Assembly (NCBI RefSeq): GCF_036323735.1
Contig: NC_086032.1
Coordinates: 52,974,599 to 53,038,598 of the forward strand
Direction: 5' to 3'
Length of the DNA stretch: 64,000 nucleotides
Source of the DNA: Rattus norvegicus
Taxonomy: Eukaryota > Chordata > Mammalia > Rodentia > Muridae
Every line of letters starts with the position of its first letter. Positions within the stretch are counted from its first letter, which is position 1. Shown piece by piece: positions 44,391-56,700 of this stretch. Made by a program: the position numbers and the translations under genes. The notes under the pieces are model-generated. The model saw only the letters and a list, made by a program, of their open reading frames with translations, did not search any database and had not been told where the DNA came from.

Positions 44391-45537
44391 CTTATTTCAG
44401 TTTTTTTTTCCCCCTGCTGTTCGTAGGTGTGATTAAACAGTTTTATTCTTGTCAACTGGTTTTCTTAGGAGAGCAACAAAGTTGAATGTGAGATGGAGAG
44501 TGAAGCTTCCTGCTTTGAACTTTGTCATTAATCTCACTGCCCCCTTTGTTCACAAGAGTTAGAACACTGCTGTTCTCTCCATATCCATCAGTCAGTTGAC
44601 TCTTGCAGATCTCATTGGACCCTCACATGCTGTGTTCTTTTATCTCATCCTGTTTTCAGTGCAGCGTTAAAAATCACAAAGACCATCTGAAACAAATTTC
44701 TTTTTAATATCACCAAAAGAAATTCTTTACTACTATTTATAAACATTTAATATTTTTATTGCTTTGAGATATTTTCCAATAATATACAATTTGTATAAAA
44801 ACCCTACAATATGTAAGTCAAGATTTATAGGTTTTTCTAGAAAATTATATGAAAATAGCCAATTTCAGTAAATTAGTTCTTCAAAATCTCACTTGCCTGC
44901 ACAATATTTTGGATTGTTTGCAAATTTTTACTATAGACTTACTAGAATTGTAATATTTAATATGTATAGAGTTTATATTATATATTGTCTCATATATTGG
45001 ACAAGCCCAAAACATTCATTGCTTTCTTTATTTTCAAATATTCAGTCTACAGCTAAATAAAATTTTCATTATAGGTATCTAGCCACAACAGTTAGCTGCA
45101 CAAATTATTATAAATGTTATATCCTTTTAAATACTTAACATCTATTTTTCAGTAAATTTTTATATTTTTGCTTGAATAATTAGCTTATATTTTTATTTTT
45201 AATATTCTGACACTTTAAAATTTATATCTTCAATGGCTCATTATAAATAGTAAGATAAATCTGTTCTATTTATATTCAATGTTTTCTTCTATGTTTCATA
45301 GTTTTCATTTTTATTTTATTACTGGATTTTGAAATTGGAAATTATTTTTACTTCACATTTTTTATTATCTTCAAGAATTTTAATCTTACAATAAACAACA
45401 AGTGCCATTTCTCAATCTCAATCTATAATTTTTATAACATACCATTTTAGAATGAAGACATATTGAATCATGAATTTATTCATATTAATCATAGTCTCAG
45501 AATATCTGAAATAATAGAAAAAATTTGGGTACAACCT
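44391..45537. other. Unique AT-rich DNA, nothing recognised
   Basis: No repeat or coding signal was recognised beyond the right end of L1-O. Confidence 0.6.
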
Positions 45538-48039
45538 TGAGTACAACTCTCTCCCTACCTATTCAATATAGTACTCCAAGTCCTAGCAAGAGAAATTAAA
45601 CAACAAAAAGAGGTCAAAGGCTTACAAATTGGAAAGGAAGAAGTCAAAATACCACTATTCACAGATGATATGATAGTATATTTAAGTAATCCCCCAAAAT
45701 TCCACCACAGAATTCCTAAACTGAATGAACAACTTGAGCAAAGTGGCTGGACATAAAATTAGCTCAAATTAGTAGCCTTCTTCTCCTCAAAGGATAAACA
45801 GGCTGAGAAAGAAATTAGGTAAACAACAATCTTCACAATAGTCACAAAAATATAAAATCCCTTGGTGTGACTGTAACCAAACAAGTGAAAAATTTGTATG
45901 GCAAGAACTTCAAGTCTCTGACAAAAGAAATTGAAGGTCTCAGAAGATGGACAGATCTCACATGCTCATAGATTGGCAGGATTAATATAGTAAAAATGGC
46001 CATTTGCCAAAAGCAATCTACAGATTCAATGCAATCCTCATCAAAATTCCCACTCAATTCTTCACAGTTTAGAAGGAGCAATTTTCAAATTCATTTGGAA
46101 TAACAAATACCAAGGATAGCAAAAACTACACTCAACAATAAAACAATTCTTACGGAATCACAATCCCTGACTTCAAGCTGTATTAGAGAGCATTAGTGAT
46201 TAAAAACTGTAGGGTATTGCTACAGATACAGGCAGGTAGATCAGTGGAATAGAACTGAAGACCCAGAAATGAACTCACCCATTTATGGTCACTTAATCTT
46301 TGACAAAGAAGCTAAAACCATCCAATGGAAAAAAGACAGCATTTTCAACAAATATTCCAGATTCATCTAATGGTCACCATGTTGAGAAATGCAAATAGAT
46401 CCTTTCTTATGACCATGTACAAAGCTCAAGTCCAAGGGGATCAAAACCAGATACACTCAAACTAATAGAAGAGAAAATGGGGAAGAGCCTGAACACATTG
46501 ACACAGGGGAAAATTTCCTGAACAGAAAATCAAAGGCATATGCTCTAAGTTGAAGAATCAATAAATGAGACCTCATAAAATTGCAAAGCTGCTGTCACTA
46601 GGCCAAAAAGCAACAAACAGATTGGGAAAAAGCTTTACCAGTCTTACATTTGATAGAGGAGTAATATCTAATATATACAAAGAACTCAAGAATTTAGACT
46701 CTAATCAAATAAACCTATTAAAAATGTGGGACAGAACTAAACAGAATTCTTAACTGAAAAATGTCGAATAGACAAGAAGCACCCAAAGAATTGTTTAACA
46801 TCCTTAGTCATCAGGGAAATGCAAATCAAAGCAACCCTGAGATTCGACCTCACACCAGTCAGAACGGCTAAGATCTAAAACTCAGGTGACAGCAGATGCT
46901 GTCGAGTATGCAAAGAAAGAACATTCCTCCATTATTGATGCAATTGCAACAATGTACAGCCGCTCTGGAAATCATTCTGGCAGTTCCTTAGGAAATTGGA
47001 CATAGTATTACGTGAGGACCCAGCTATACCACAACTGGGCATATATCCAAATATATTCCAATATAGAACAAGGACACATCCTCAAGTATATACATAAGCA
47101 GTCTTATTTATAATAGCAACAAGCTGGATAGAACCCAGATGTGCTAAAACAGAAGAATGGATACAGAAGAATGTACATTTACACATTGGAGTACTTCGCA
47201 GCTATTAAAAACAATGACTTCATGACATTATTAGGCAAATTGGTAGAAGTAGAAATTATCATCCTTGTGTGAGGTACCCAGGCACAAAAGAACATCCATG
47301 CTATGCATTCTCTTTTAAGTGGATATTAGCCCAAAACCTGGGAATACCAAAGAAATAATTCATAAATCATATGAAGGCCAAGAAGAAAGAAGACCAAAGA
47401 ATGGATGCTTCAGTTCTTTTTAGAAGGGGGAAAATAGAGAGACAAAATATGGAGTAGAAAATGAGGAAAAGGTCATTCAGAGACAGCCCCACCCATGATC
47501 CATCCCAAATAATGTCACCGAACAGAGGCAAGAAATGCATGCTGACAGAAGCCTGATACAGCTGTCTCCTGAAAGGCTGTGTCAGAGGCTAACAAATACA
47601 GATACTATTAACCAACCATTGGACTGAATTTGGGGTCCACAATGGAGGAGTAAGAAAGAGGACTGAAGGAGCTAAAGGGGTTTTCAACCCCATAGGAAGA
47701 ACAAAAATATCATCCAACCACACCCACCATACCTATCAGAGACTAAACCACCAACCAAAGAGTACATATGGAGGGACCCGTGGCTCCAGGGACATATGTA
47801 AGAGAGAATGTCCTTATCTGGTATCAGTGAGAGGAGAGGCCCTTGGCCCTGTGAAGGCTCAATTCTGCAGTGCAGCATAATGCCAGTGTGGGGAGATGGG
47901 AGGGAGTGAATGGGTGGGTAGGGGAACACTATCATGGAGGCTGGGACACAGGGAAAGATATAGGGGAATTCCAGAGGGAAAATAGGTAAAGAGGATTATG
48001 TTTGAAATGTAAGTAAAAAAAAAATTCAAAAAAAAAGGC
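45538..48039 (+). mobile_element. 5'-truncated old L1 (L1-G), plus strand
   Basis: It begins in the RT domain ('ctctccctacctattcaatatagtac'). At 45658-45684 it reads F-T-D-D-M-I-V-Y-L, the RT catalytic box with alanine changed to threonine. It runs through the ORF2 C-terminus to about 47320, then a 3' UTR with 'ggcccttggccctgtgaaggctc' and an A-rich tail (48015-48039). Frequent indels show it is old. No target duplication was found. Confidence 0.85.
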
Positions 48040-48571
48040 CTTCAGAAGAACTTTTCTTTAAGAATGTAATCCAGAGGGAGCATAAATGTCATGTAACTAG
48101 ATTTACTATTTCATAGTATAAATCATTTTAAAATTCAATTTTCCTGATTCTAGAATTTTTGTAAAAGTGATCAGTTTGTTAAAATAATGTTGTCTTGTCT
48201 TTTCCACTATTACAAAAGATACAAGGAAAGGCATATTTTTGTTCTAATTTTTCAATTAAAAGTGGCTACATATAAGTTTTAATGATGAATAAAAAATCCT
48301 TCCTTGTATTTAATATTGATTAACTGTGCTAAAACATCTATTTTGTTATTTTGGTTTAATTTTTCATGAAACACATTATGTATAATACTGGCAGTTGAAA
48401 TTTCATTTATTAATTCTCATTTTTAGGTTCTCTGTTATTCTTCTTTTCAAAGCACCCAAGGAAATATTTGCTATCTGTACTTCATAGCTTTCCTTTAGTT
48501 TTTATTTAGTATAATTTGTATTTAAAACTATCTTAATTTTCAAGATTCATAAAGTGTTCTTAGGATTAGCT
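48040..48571. other. Unique AT-rich DNA, nothing recognised
   Basis: AT-rich spacer between L1-G and L1-H with no recognised signal. Confidence 0.6.
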
Positions 48572-48584
48572 TCTGTCTCATTTC

Positions 48585-49686
48585 TTTGTTTCCTATTTTT
48601 ATTAAATTGGGCATTTCTTATTTATATTTCAAATGTTATTCCCTTTCCCAGTTTCCTGTCCATCAGCCCCGTAAACCCTTCCCCTCTCTGTCTATAACGG
48701 TGTTCCCCTCCCCATCTGGCACACCTTACTGCCCCCCCCCAAACAATCCCCTACACTGGGAATCCAACCTTGGCAGGACCAAGGTCTTCCCCTTCCACTG
48801 GTGCCCCCAAAAAGTATTCAATGCCACGTATGCAGTTGGAGCCCAGGGTCAGTCTATGTATAGTCGTTGGGTAGGGGTTTAGTCCCTGGAAGCTCTGGTT
48901 GGTGGCATTATTGTTCTTATGAGGTTGCAAACACCTTAAGCTCTTTCATATATATGGGACACATGTGGGGCAGACTATGAATGGCCATTCCTTCAGTCTC
49001 TGCTCTAAACTTTGCCTCCCTATCTCCTCCTATGGATATTTTTGTTCTCCTTTTAAAAGAGCAGAGAAGCGTCTGCATTTTGGTCATCCTTACATGTTCA
49101 ACATCCTTAGTCATCAGGGAAGTGCAAATCAAAACAACCCTAAGATTCCACCTCACACCAGTCAGAATGGCTAAGATAAAAAACTCAGGTGACAGCAGAT
49201 ACTGGCGAGGATGTGGCGAAAGAGGAACAATCCTCCAGTTGTTGGTGGGGTTGCAAACTGGTACAACCTCTCTGGAAATCAGTCTGGAGTTTCCTCAGAA
49301 AATTGGACATTGAACTACCTGAGGACCCAGCTATACCTCTCCTGAGCATATACACAAAAGATGCTCCAATACACAACAAAGACATATGCTCCACTATGTT
49401 TATAGCAGCCTTATTTATAATAACCAGAAGCTGGAAAGAATCCAGATGCCCTTCAACAGAGGAATGGATACAGAAAATGTGGTACATCTACTCAGTGGAG
49501 TACTATTCAGCTATCAAAAACAAAGACTTCATGAAATTCATAAGCACATGGATGGAACTAGAAAATATCATCCTGAGTGAGGTAACCCAATCACAGAAAA
49601 ACACAAATGTTATTCACTCACTGATCAGTGGATATTAATCCAAATGCTCAAATTACCCAAGATGCAGTGCACGGACTACATGAAAC
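48585..49686 (-). mobile_element. L1-H: truncated L1 with clean 5' inversion
   Basis: A 13-bp identical TSD, tctgtctcatttc, lies at 48572-48584 and 49687-49699. From the left: A tail (T-rich 48585-48596), 3' UTR in antisense to 49093, then ORF2 C-terminus in sense from 49094 to 49686 (ORF 49189-49638, MTADTGEDVAKEEQSSSCWW...HSLISGY). The two halves meet at nearly contiguous L1 positions: the inverted half ends 'ccaagatgcagtgcacggac...catgaaac' and the non-inverted half starts at 'aggatgaccaaaatgcag'. The 3' UTR also has an internal deletion near 48947. Confidence 0.93.
49189..49638 (+). pseudogene. L1-H ORF2 C-terminal fragment (in the inverted half)
   Basis: A 149-codon open C-terminus ending SLISGY at the normal ORF2 stop. 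It contains the cysteine-rich block (CWWGCKLVQPLWKSVW) and KDICSTMFIAALFIITRSWK. It is an orphan piece without start or RT. Confidence 0.88.
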
Positions 49687-49699
49687 TCTGTCTCATTTC

Positions 49700-51310
49700 A
49701 AACTTGTGTGGGTTGTTCATGCTGCATTGAATTCAGGGCTGTCACTGAAATTTGGTGAAATAGATACCAGATATAATTACAAGAGTAACTAAATACTCAA
49801 AGGATTTTAGAGGAAATAGAAATTGTCAACATGTAACAGCATGCTCTAAGTAAAATATGGAGAGTGTGGACAGTTCATGATTTTTCCAAGTCAGATTAGC
49901 AATGCCTAACACTGAAGGAAGTATTTCTAATGATTTTCAAAAATATGCTGGCTTGATTCAGTTGAAATTAGCCTGATTATCACTTTGCAACTGTCATCTC
50001 AATCTGTTCTCTGTTTTACTGCCCAGAAAATAAGAAAAAAATTCTGTTGTGACACATATTATTCAAAACAACATTGTACAGAAATATGAAAGGAGTAAAT
50101 TATTAAACACCTTCACTGAGTTAAATCAGCCATATAAATGATAGAAGAGCTCATTTTCTATCATCAGAATTAGCAAAGTAGAAGACAAGATTAATAGTAA
50201 AATTATATCATAGCCTGATGATGGCTGTCAAGAATATCAGAACAGCATCTATGGAACATGGAACTCTTCTCTTATGTGGAGAAAAGTCTTAGCGTTTATG
50301 AATAAATTCAGATGCTTCCTATGAAGAAGATCTAGTGGATTAAATCTACAGAGAGATATTAAAGGAAAGCATGAACACACTTAAATACCCAACAGGGGAT
50401 GACAAGATGGGCAGAAGTTAATCCAACCATAAGCAAATGAATCACATCTGCTCTTCAGAGAGTGATAGAATGAATCACCTTCTCAAGGTTTACTGGAGAC
50501 AGTGCTGCCTGGCTCACCTTCTGTTTTCAATGAAGTGGCAAATTTTGGTTAATTAATTTCAGAACTATGAGAAATTTATATAGTCTTAAATCACCACCAT
50601 ATGCTAATTAATGCAGCCATCACACACAAAAAATTCAAGTGTTTGAATGTATATAATGTGTCTTTATAATGTGAGAGAACTGAGTGATCATATCAAATGT
50701 GCTATTCCTTATGTTGCTTTATATTTTAATCATTTGTATGTGAAAAATTCTGACACATTTCGAAGTTATCTAAACTTCTATCATGTGATGGGACATATGG
50801 GTTTGTATAGGTATATACATATTTAGCTTACATTAATATATAAACATGTTGCATATCTGAAAAGTTGCACTGCCCATGACAAATTGTCATGCATTCTTAA
50901 ATCAATCCTGTTCGAAGAAGAACAATTTGATCATAGTCGAAAGGCACATTAATTTTAATACTTGGAACAATGCTTTTTGCTGTGTATACCTTCGGAGGTG
51001 ACCACAAACTATGTGGGTTATAGTGGAGATAATATAATATAATTTGAGTGTGGATCACAGTGTAATTTAGATATAAAAAATGCAGTAAATGCTACTTAGT
51101 TAGTCTCCTCTTTCCTACAAAAAGAGTTTACTCATTCCAAAGAGAATTAGACTGGCACCTAACCAAAATTGTGAACATTGCTGCTATGAGAAAGAAGATT
51201 GCTTCAATATCCATTTTCTTCAAAAGTGATTAAGTTAGGATTTTGGAAGTTGAATTTAATTTATAATTGCTCTGAAGATGCCACACAATATTAAAGTTTC
51301 CAGTAAAAAA
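49700..51310. other. Unique AT-rich DNA; contains one copy of a 75-bp local repeat
   Basis: No gene or known repeat was recognised. 49825-49898 is about 80 percent identical by eye to 51408-51483. Confidence 0.6.
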
Positions 51311-51405
51311 ATATATATATACATATATATATGTGTATATATATACATATATATGTATATATATGTGTATATATATACATATATATGTATATATATATAT
51401 ATATA
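51311..51405. repeat. TA/TG palindromic minisatellite (32-bp unit)
   Basis: Two 32-bp units starting atgtgtatatatatacatat (51331-51362, 51363-51394) plus partial copies. Each unit is largely self-complementary, so cruciform or hairpin formation is likely. Confidence 0.9.
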
Positions 51406-51407
51406 CA

Positions 51408-51483
51408 GTCAATATGTAACAGCATGCTCTAGATAAAATATAGGGAAAATGTGGACAGTTCATAATTTTTTCATGTCAGATTA
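51408..51483 (+). repeat. Second copy of a 75-bp local repeat
   Basis: 'gtcaatatgtaacagcatgctct' and 'gtggacagttcat' blocks are shared in order with 49825-49898 at similar spacing. The family is not recognised. Confidence 0.75.
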
Positions 51484-52511
51484 CCTTAATTAACTTAAAA
51501 CCTTAATTAATTTAATTAACTCTCATATCTATACTGGTATACTATTCTTTCCAGTCTAAAAAATAATCTTAAAAGTCTAATACTACCTAGGTCTGCGTAA
51601 GGTGAAGTTTCTTCTACTCATTTTTACTTAAAAGGAATCATCACAGTTTTACTGAAATGAAAGCAAAATATGTCCTAATAGAATATAAGTTTATTAACTT
51701 TTAATTCAATTAATTATTTATTAAATAATTTTACATACATGTGTTCCAAAGAAGAGAATTCAAAATGATTTTAGAGAACAGTTGCTAAAAATGTTTGTTA
51801 ATACACAATCTAAGTCATGGGGATAACTATGTTCTGCTCTAGCAAATTTGACTGGGCTTTCCAGTTTTCATGTTTAGCAAGAACAACTGCCACTTGTAAG
51901 CTTGGAATTAATCCTATGTGTGTTGGTCATGGTGTCTCTTCACAGCAGCAAGCACTTGAATTACTTTTGATCATTAAATATTCTAAGAAACTCTCTGTTC
52001 ATAGCATATGGTGGTATCAAAAGTAGTTCATGATTTATTTTTGTCTAGAAAGAAAATTAAATTGCTTAAATAGAATCAATAATTGGATATTATTGAAGTA
52101 GTGATGACATTAAAATGTAAGGGTAGAAAGGTGGCTTAAAATTTTTAAATAGAGTTACAAAAATAAAATGACAAAATAGGAAAATGTCAACTATAGTCAG
52201 AGGATCAGAGAGAAATGTGTCTTATAGTCACTGGACAGATAGTCATGAAAATTATGCTGGAAATTTATTCTAGTTTCAAATGGTATTTCATACTTACAGA
52301 TTGAATTCCCACAATATGTATCATTTTACCTGGTCATGAAAAGAGATGGGTTCTGATGTTTGATTATGATTTGAATGGTGAATAGTAACATGTCTCAGAG
52401 TTTCTTTAACCATTTAAAGTAAGCAACACATGTAAATGAGATTAATATTTATTTATTTTAATTTCACATAAGAGTATTAATTTCACATATTGGTATTAGG
52501 CATTCCTTGAC
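51484..52511. other. Unique AT-rich DNA, nothing recognised
   Basis: The frame at 51817-52026 is short and without motif. No repeat was recognised. Confidence 0.6.
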
Positions 52512-52558
52512 TGTCTGGTACAATTCTGTCTTAAAATAATCTGGCCCTGTGTTGCCTT

Positions 52559-52560
<2 letters not shown>

Positions 52561-52608
<48 letters not shown>

Positions 52609-52609
52609 G
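52561..52609 (+). repeat. (GTT)16 microsatellite inside L1-I ORF2
   Basis: A pure GTT run followed by imperfect units to 52630. Related L1 copies have 'tttttggttgggagac' at this point, so the repeat grew from a GGTTG seed in the element. Confidence 0.93.
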
Positions 52610-52825
52610 CTGTGTTGTTGCTGTTGTTGGGAGACTTTAGTCACAGCTTCTATTTCTCTAGGGATATAGACTGTTTAGATAGTTTGTCTGCTCTTGTCTT
52701 AAATTTGGTATGTTGTATCTGTCTAGGAAAATCATTCAATTCATCGAGATTTTCCAGATTTTTTGAGCACAGGTTTTTGTCATAAGATCTGATAATTGCT
52801 TAAATTTCCTCAGTTTCTATTGTTA

Positions 52826-52838
52826 TGTCTCTATTTTC
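52826..52838 (+). repeat. Target-site duplication (left copy) of L1-D
   Basis: tgtctctattttc, identical to 59249-59261. Joining the host across it gives continuous L1-I ORF2 text. Confidence 0.9.
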
Positions 52839-53023
52839 TTTTTTCTTTTTTTCTTTTCCACCCCTGTTCTCAGTTCAGTGGTTTGCTGCTAGCATTGACC
52901 TCTGTATTGGACATGCTCTGGATGTGTCTCTCAGGAGAGATCTATATCCGGTCCCTTCCGCATGCATTTTCTCGCTTCATCAATCTTATCTAGTTTTGGT
53001 GCTGAAGAAATATAACATATTTT
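52839..53023 (-). other. Probable 3'-transduced segment of L1-D
   Basis: Between the L1-D 3' UTR/A tail and the TSD lies extra sequence. It contains 'gctgaagaaatataaca', an older L1 3' UTR scrap in the same orientation (52862-53005, 'ctctcaggagagatctatatccgg'), and its own A-rich tail (T-rich 52839-52857). Because the TSD encloses both this and L1-D, readthrough of the L1 polyadenylation site at the source locus is the simplest explanation. Confidence 0.65.
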
Positions 53024-53736
53024 TTTTTATTAACTTGAGTATTTCTTATATACATTTCGAGTGTTATTCCCTTTCCCGGTTTCCGGGCAAACATCCCCCT
53101 CCCCCCACCCCTTCCTTATGGGTGTTCCCCTCCCAAACCTCTCCCCATTGCCGCCCTCCCCCCATAGACTAGTTCACTGGGGGTTCATCTTAGCAGGACC
53201 CAGGGCTTCCCCTTCCACTGGTGCTCTTACTAGGATATTCATTGCTACCTATGGGGTCAGAGTCCAGGGTCAGTCCATGTATAGTCTTTAGGTAGTGGCT
53301 AAGTCCCTGGAAGCTCTGGTTGCTTGACATTGTTGTACTTTTGGGGTCTCGAGCCCCTTCAAGCTCTTCAAGTTCTTTCTCTGATTCCTTCAACGAGGGA
53401 CCTATTCTCAGTACAGTGGTTTGCTGCTGGCATTCGCCTCTGTATTTGCTGTATTCTGGCTGTGTCTCTCAGGAGCGAACTACATCTGGCTCCTGTCGGT
53501 CTGCACTTCTTTGCTTCATCCATCTTCTCTAGTTGGGTGGCTGTATATGTATGGGCCACATGTGGGGCAGGCTCTGAATGGGTGTTCCTTCAGTCTCTGT
53601 TTTAATCTTTGCCTCTCCCTTCCCTGCCAAGGGTATTCTTTTTCCTCATTTAAAGAAGGAGTGAAGCATTCACATTTTGATCATCCGTCTTGAGTTTCGT
53701 TTGTTCTAGGGATCTAGGGTAATTCAAGCATTTGGG

Positions 53737-56700
53737 CTAATAGCCACTTATCAATGAGTGCATACCATGTATGTCTTTCTGTGATTGGGTTAGCTCACTC
53801 AGGATGATATTTTCCAGTTCCAACCATTTGCCTACGAATTTCATAAACTCGTTGTTTTTGATAGCTGAGTAATATTCCATTGTGTAGATGTACCACATTT
53901 TCTGTATCCATTCCTCTGTTGAAGGGCATCTGGGTTCTTTCAATTTTCTGGCTATTATAAATAAGGCTGCGATGAACATAGTGGAGCACGTGTCTCTTTT
54001 ATATGTTGAGGCATCTTTTGGGTATATGCCCAAGAGAGGTATAGCTGGATCCTCAGGCAGTTCAATGTCCAATTTTCTGACGAACCTCCAGACTGATTTC
54101 CAGAATCGTTTTACCAGTCTGCAATCCCACCAACAATGGAGGAGTGTTCCTCTTTCTCCACATCCTCGCCAGCATCTGCTGTCACCTGAGTTTTTGATCT
54201 TAGCCAATCGCACTGGTGTGAGGTGAAATCTCAGGGTTGTTTTGATTTGCATTTCCCTTATGACTAAAGATGTTGAACATTTCTTTAGGTGTTTCTCAGC
54301 CATTCGGCATTCCTCAGCTGTGAATTCTTTGTTTAGCTCTGAACCCCATTTTTAATAGGGTTATTTGTTTCCCTGCGGTCTAACTTCTTGAGTTCTTTGA
54401 ATATTTTGGATATAAGGCCTCTATCTGTTGTAGGATTGGTAAAGATCTTTTCCCAATCTGTTGGTTGCCATTTTGTCCTAACCACAGTGTCCTTTGCCTT
54501 ACAGAAGCTTTGCAGTTTTATGAGATCCCATTTGTCGATTCTTGATCTTAGAGCATAAGCCATTGGTGTTTTGTTCAGGAAATTTTTTCCAGTGCCCATG
54601 AGTTCCAGATGCTTCCCTAGTTTTTCTTCTATTAGTTTGAGTGTGTCTGGTTTGATGTGGAGGTCCTTGATCCACTTGGACTTAAGCTTTGTACAGGGTG
54701 ATAAGCATGGATCGATCTGCATTCTTCTACATGTTGCCCTCCAGTTGAACCAGCACCATTTGCTGAAAATGCTATCTTTTTTCCATTGGATGGTTTTGGC
54801 TCCTTTGTCAAAAATCAAGTGCCCATAGGTGTTTGGGTTCATTTCTGGGTCTTCAATTCTATTCCATTGGTCTATCTGTCTGTCTCTGTACCAATACCAT
54901 GCAGTTTTTATCACTATTGCTCTGTAATACTGTGTGAGTTCAGGGATAGTGATTCCCCCTGAAGTCCTTTTATTGTTGAGGATAGCTTTAGCTATCCTGG
55001 GTTTTTGTTATTCCAGATGAATTTGCAAATTGTTCTGTCTAACTCTTTGAAGAATTGGATTGGTATTTTGATGGGGATTGCATTGAATCTGTAGATTGCT
55101 TTTGGTAAAATGTCCATTTTTACTATATTAATCCTGCCAATCCATGAGCATGGGAGATCTTTCCATCTTCTGAGGTCTTCTTCAGTTTCTTTCCTCAGTG
55201 TCTTGAGGTTCTTATTGTACAGATCTTTTATTGCTTGGTTAAAGTCACAGCGAGTTACTTTATATTATTTGGGTCTATTAAGAAGGGTGTCGTTTCCCTA
55301 ATTTCTTTCTCGGCTTGCTTCTCTTTTGTAAAGAGGAAGGCAACTGATTTATTTGAGTTAATTTTATACCCAGCCACTTTGCTGAAGTTGTTTATCAGCT
55401 TTAGTAGTTCTCTGGTGGAACTTTTGGGATCACTTAAATATACTATCATGTCATCTGCAAATAGTGATATTTTGAACTCTTCTTTTCTGATCTGTATCCC
55501 CTTGATCTCCTTTTGTTGTCTGATTGCTCTGGCTAGAACTTCAAGAACTATATTGAATAAGTAGGGAGAGAGTGGGCAGCCATGTCTAGTCCCTGATTTT
55601 AGTGGGATTGTTTCAAGTTTCTCTCCATTTAGTTTAATGTTAGCAACTGGTTTGCTGTATATGGCTTTTACTATGTTTAGGTATGGGCCTTGAATTCCTA
55701 TTCTTTCCCGGACTTTTATCATGAAGGGGTGTTGAATTTTGTCAAATGCTTTCTCAGCATCTAATGAAATGATCATGTGGTTCTGTTCTTTCAGTTTGTT
55801 TATATAATGGATCACGTTGATGGTTTTCCGTATATTAAACCATCCCTGCATGCCTGGGATGAAGCCTACTTGATCATGGTGGATGATTGTTTTGATGTGC
55901 TCTTGAATTCGGTTTGCCAGAATTTTATTGAGTATTTTTGCGTCGATATTCGTAAGGGAAATTGGTCTGAAGTTCTCTTTCTTTGTTGTGTCTTTGTGTG
56001 GTTTAGGTATAAGAGTAATTGTGGCTTCGTAGAAGGAATTCGGTAGGGCTCCATCTGTTTCAATTTTGTGGAATACTTTGGATAATATTGGTATGAGGTC
56101 TTCTATGAAGGTTTGATAGAATTCTGCACTAAACCCGTCTGGACCTGAGCTCTTTTTGGTTGGGAGACCTTTAATGACTGCTTCTATTTCCTTAGGAGTT
56201 ATGGGGTTGTTTAACTGGTTTATCTGTTCCTGATTTAACTTCGATACCTGGTATCTGTTTAGGAAATTGTCCATTTCCTGAAGATTTTCAAATTTTGTTG
56301 AATATAGGTTTTTATAGTAAGATCTGATGATTTTTTGAATTTCCTCTGAATCTGTAGTTATGTCTCCCTTTTCATTTCTGATTTTGTTAATTTGGACGCA
56401 CTCTCTGTGTCCTTTCGTTAGTCTGACTAAGGGTTTATCTATCTTGTTGATTTTCTCAAAGAACCAACTTTTGGTTCTGTTGATTCTTTCTATGGTCCTT
56501 TTTGTTTCTACTTGGTTGATTTCAGCTCTGAGTTTGATTATTTCCTGCCTTCTACTCCTCCTGGGTGTATTTGCTTCTTTTTGTTCTAGAGCTTTTAGGT
56601 GTGCTGTCAAGCTGCTGACATATGCTCTTTCCTGTTTCTTTCTGAAGGCACTCAGTGCTATGAGTTTTCCTCTTAGCACAGCTTTCATTATGTCCCATAA

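Larger units (their letters stand above)
52512..52838 (-). mobile_element. Old L1 ORF2 fragment (L1-I), left part
   Basis: The minus-strand ORF2 region around the RT start ('gtatctgtctaggaaa', 'gattttccagattttttgagc'). It is interrupted by a (GTT)16 expansion at 52561-52609 and then by L1-D at 52839. It continues at 59262-59476. Confidence 0.8.
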
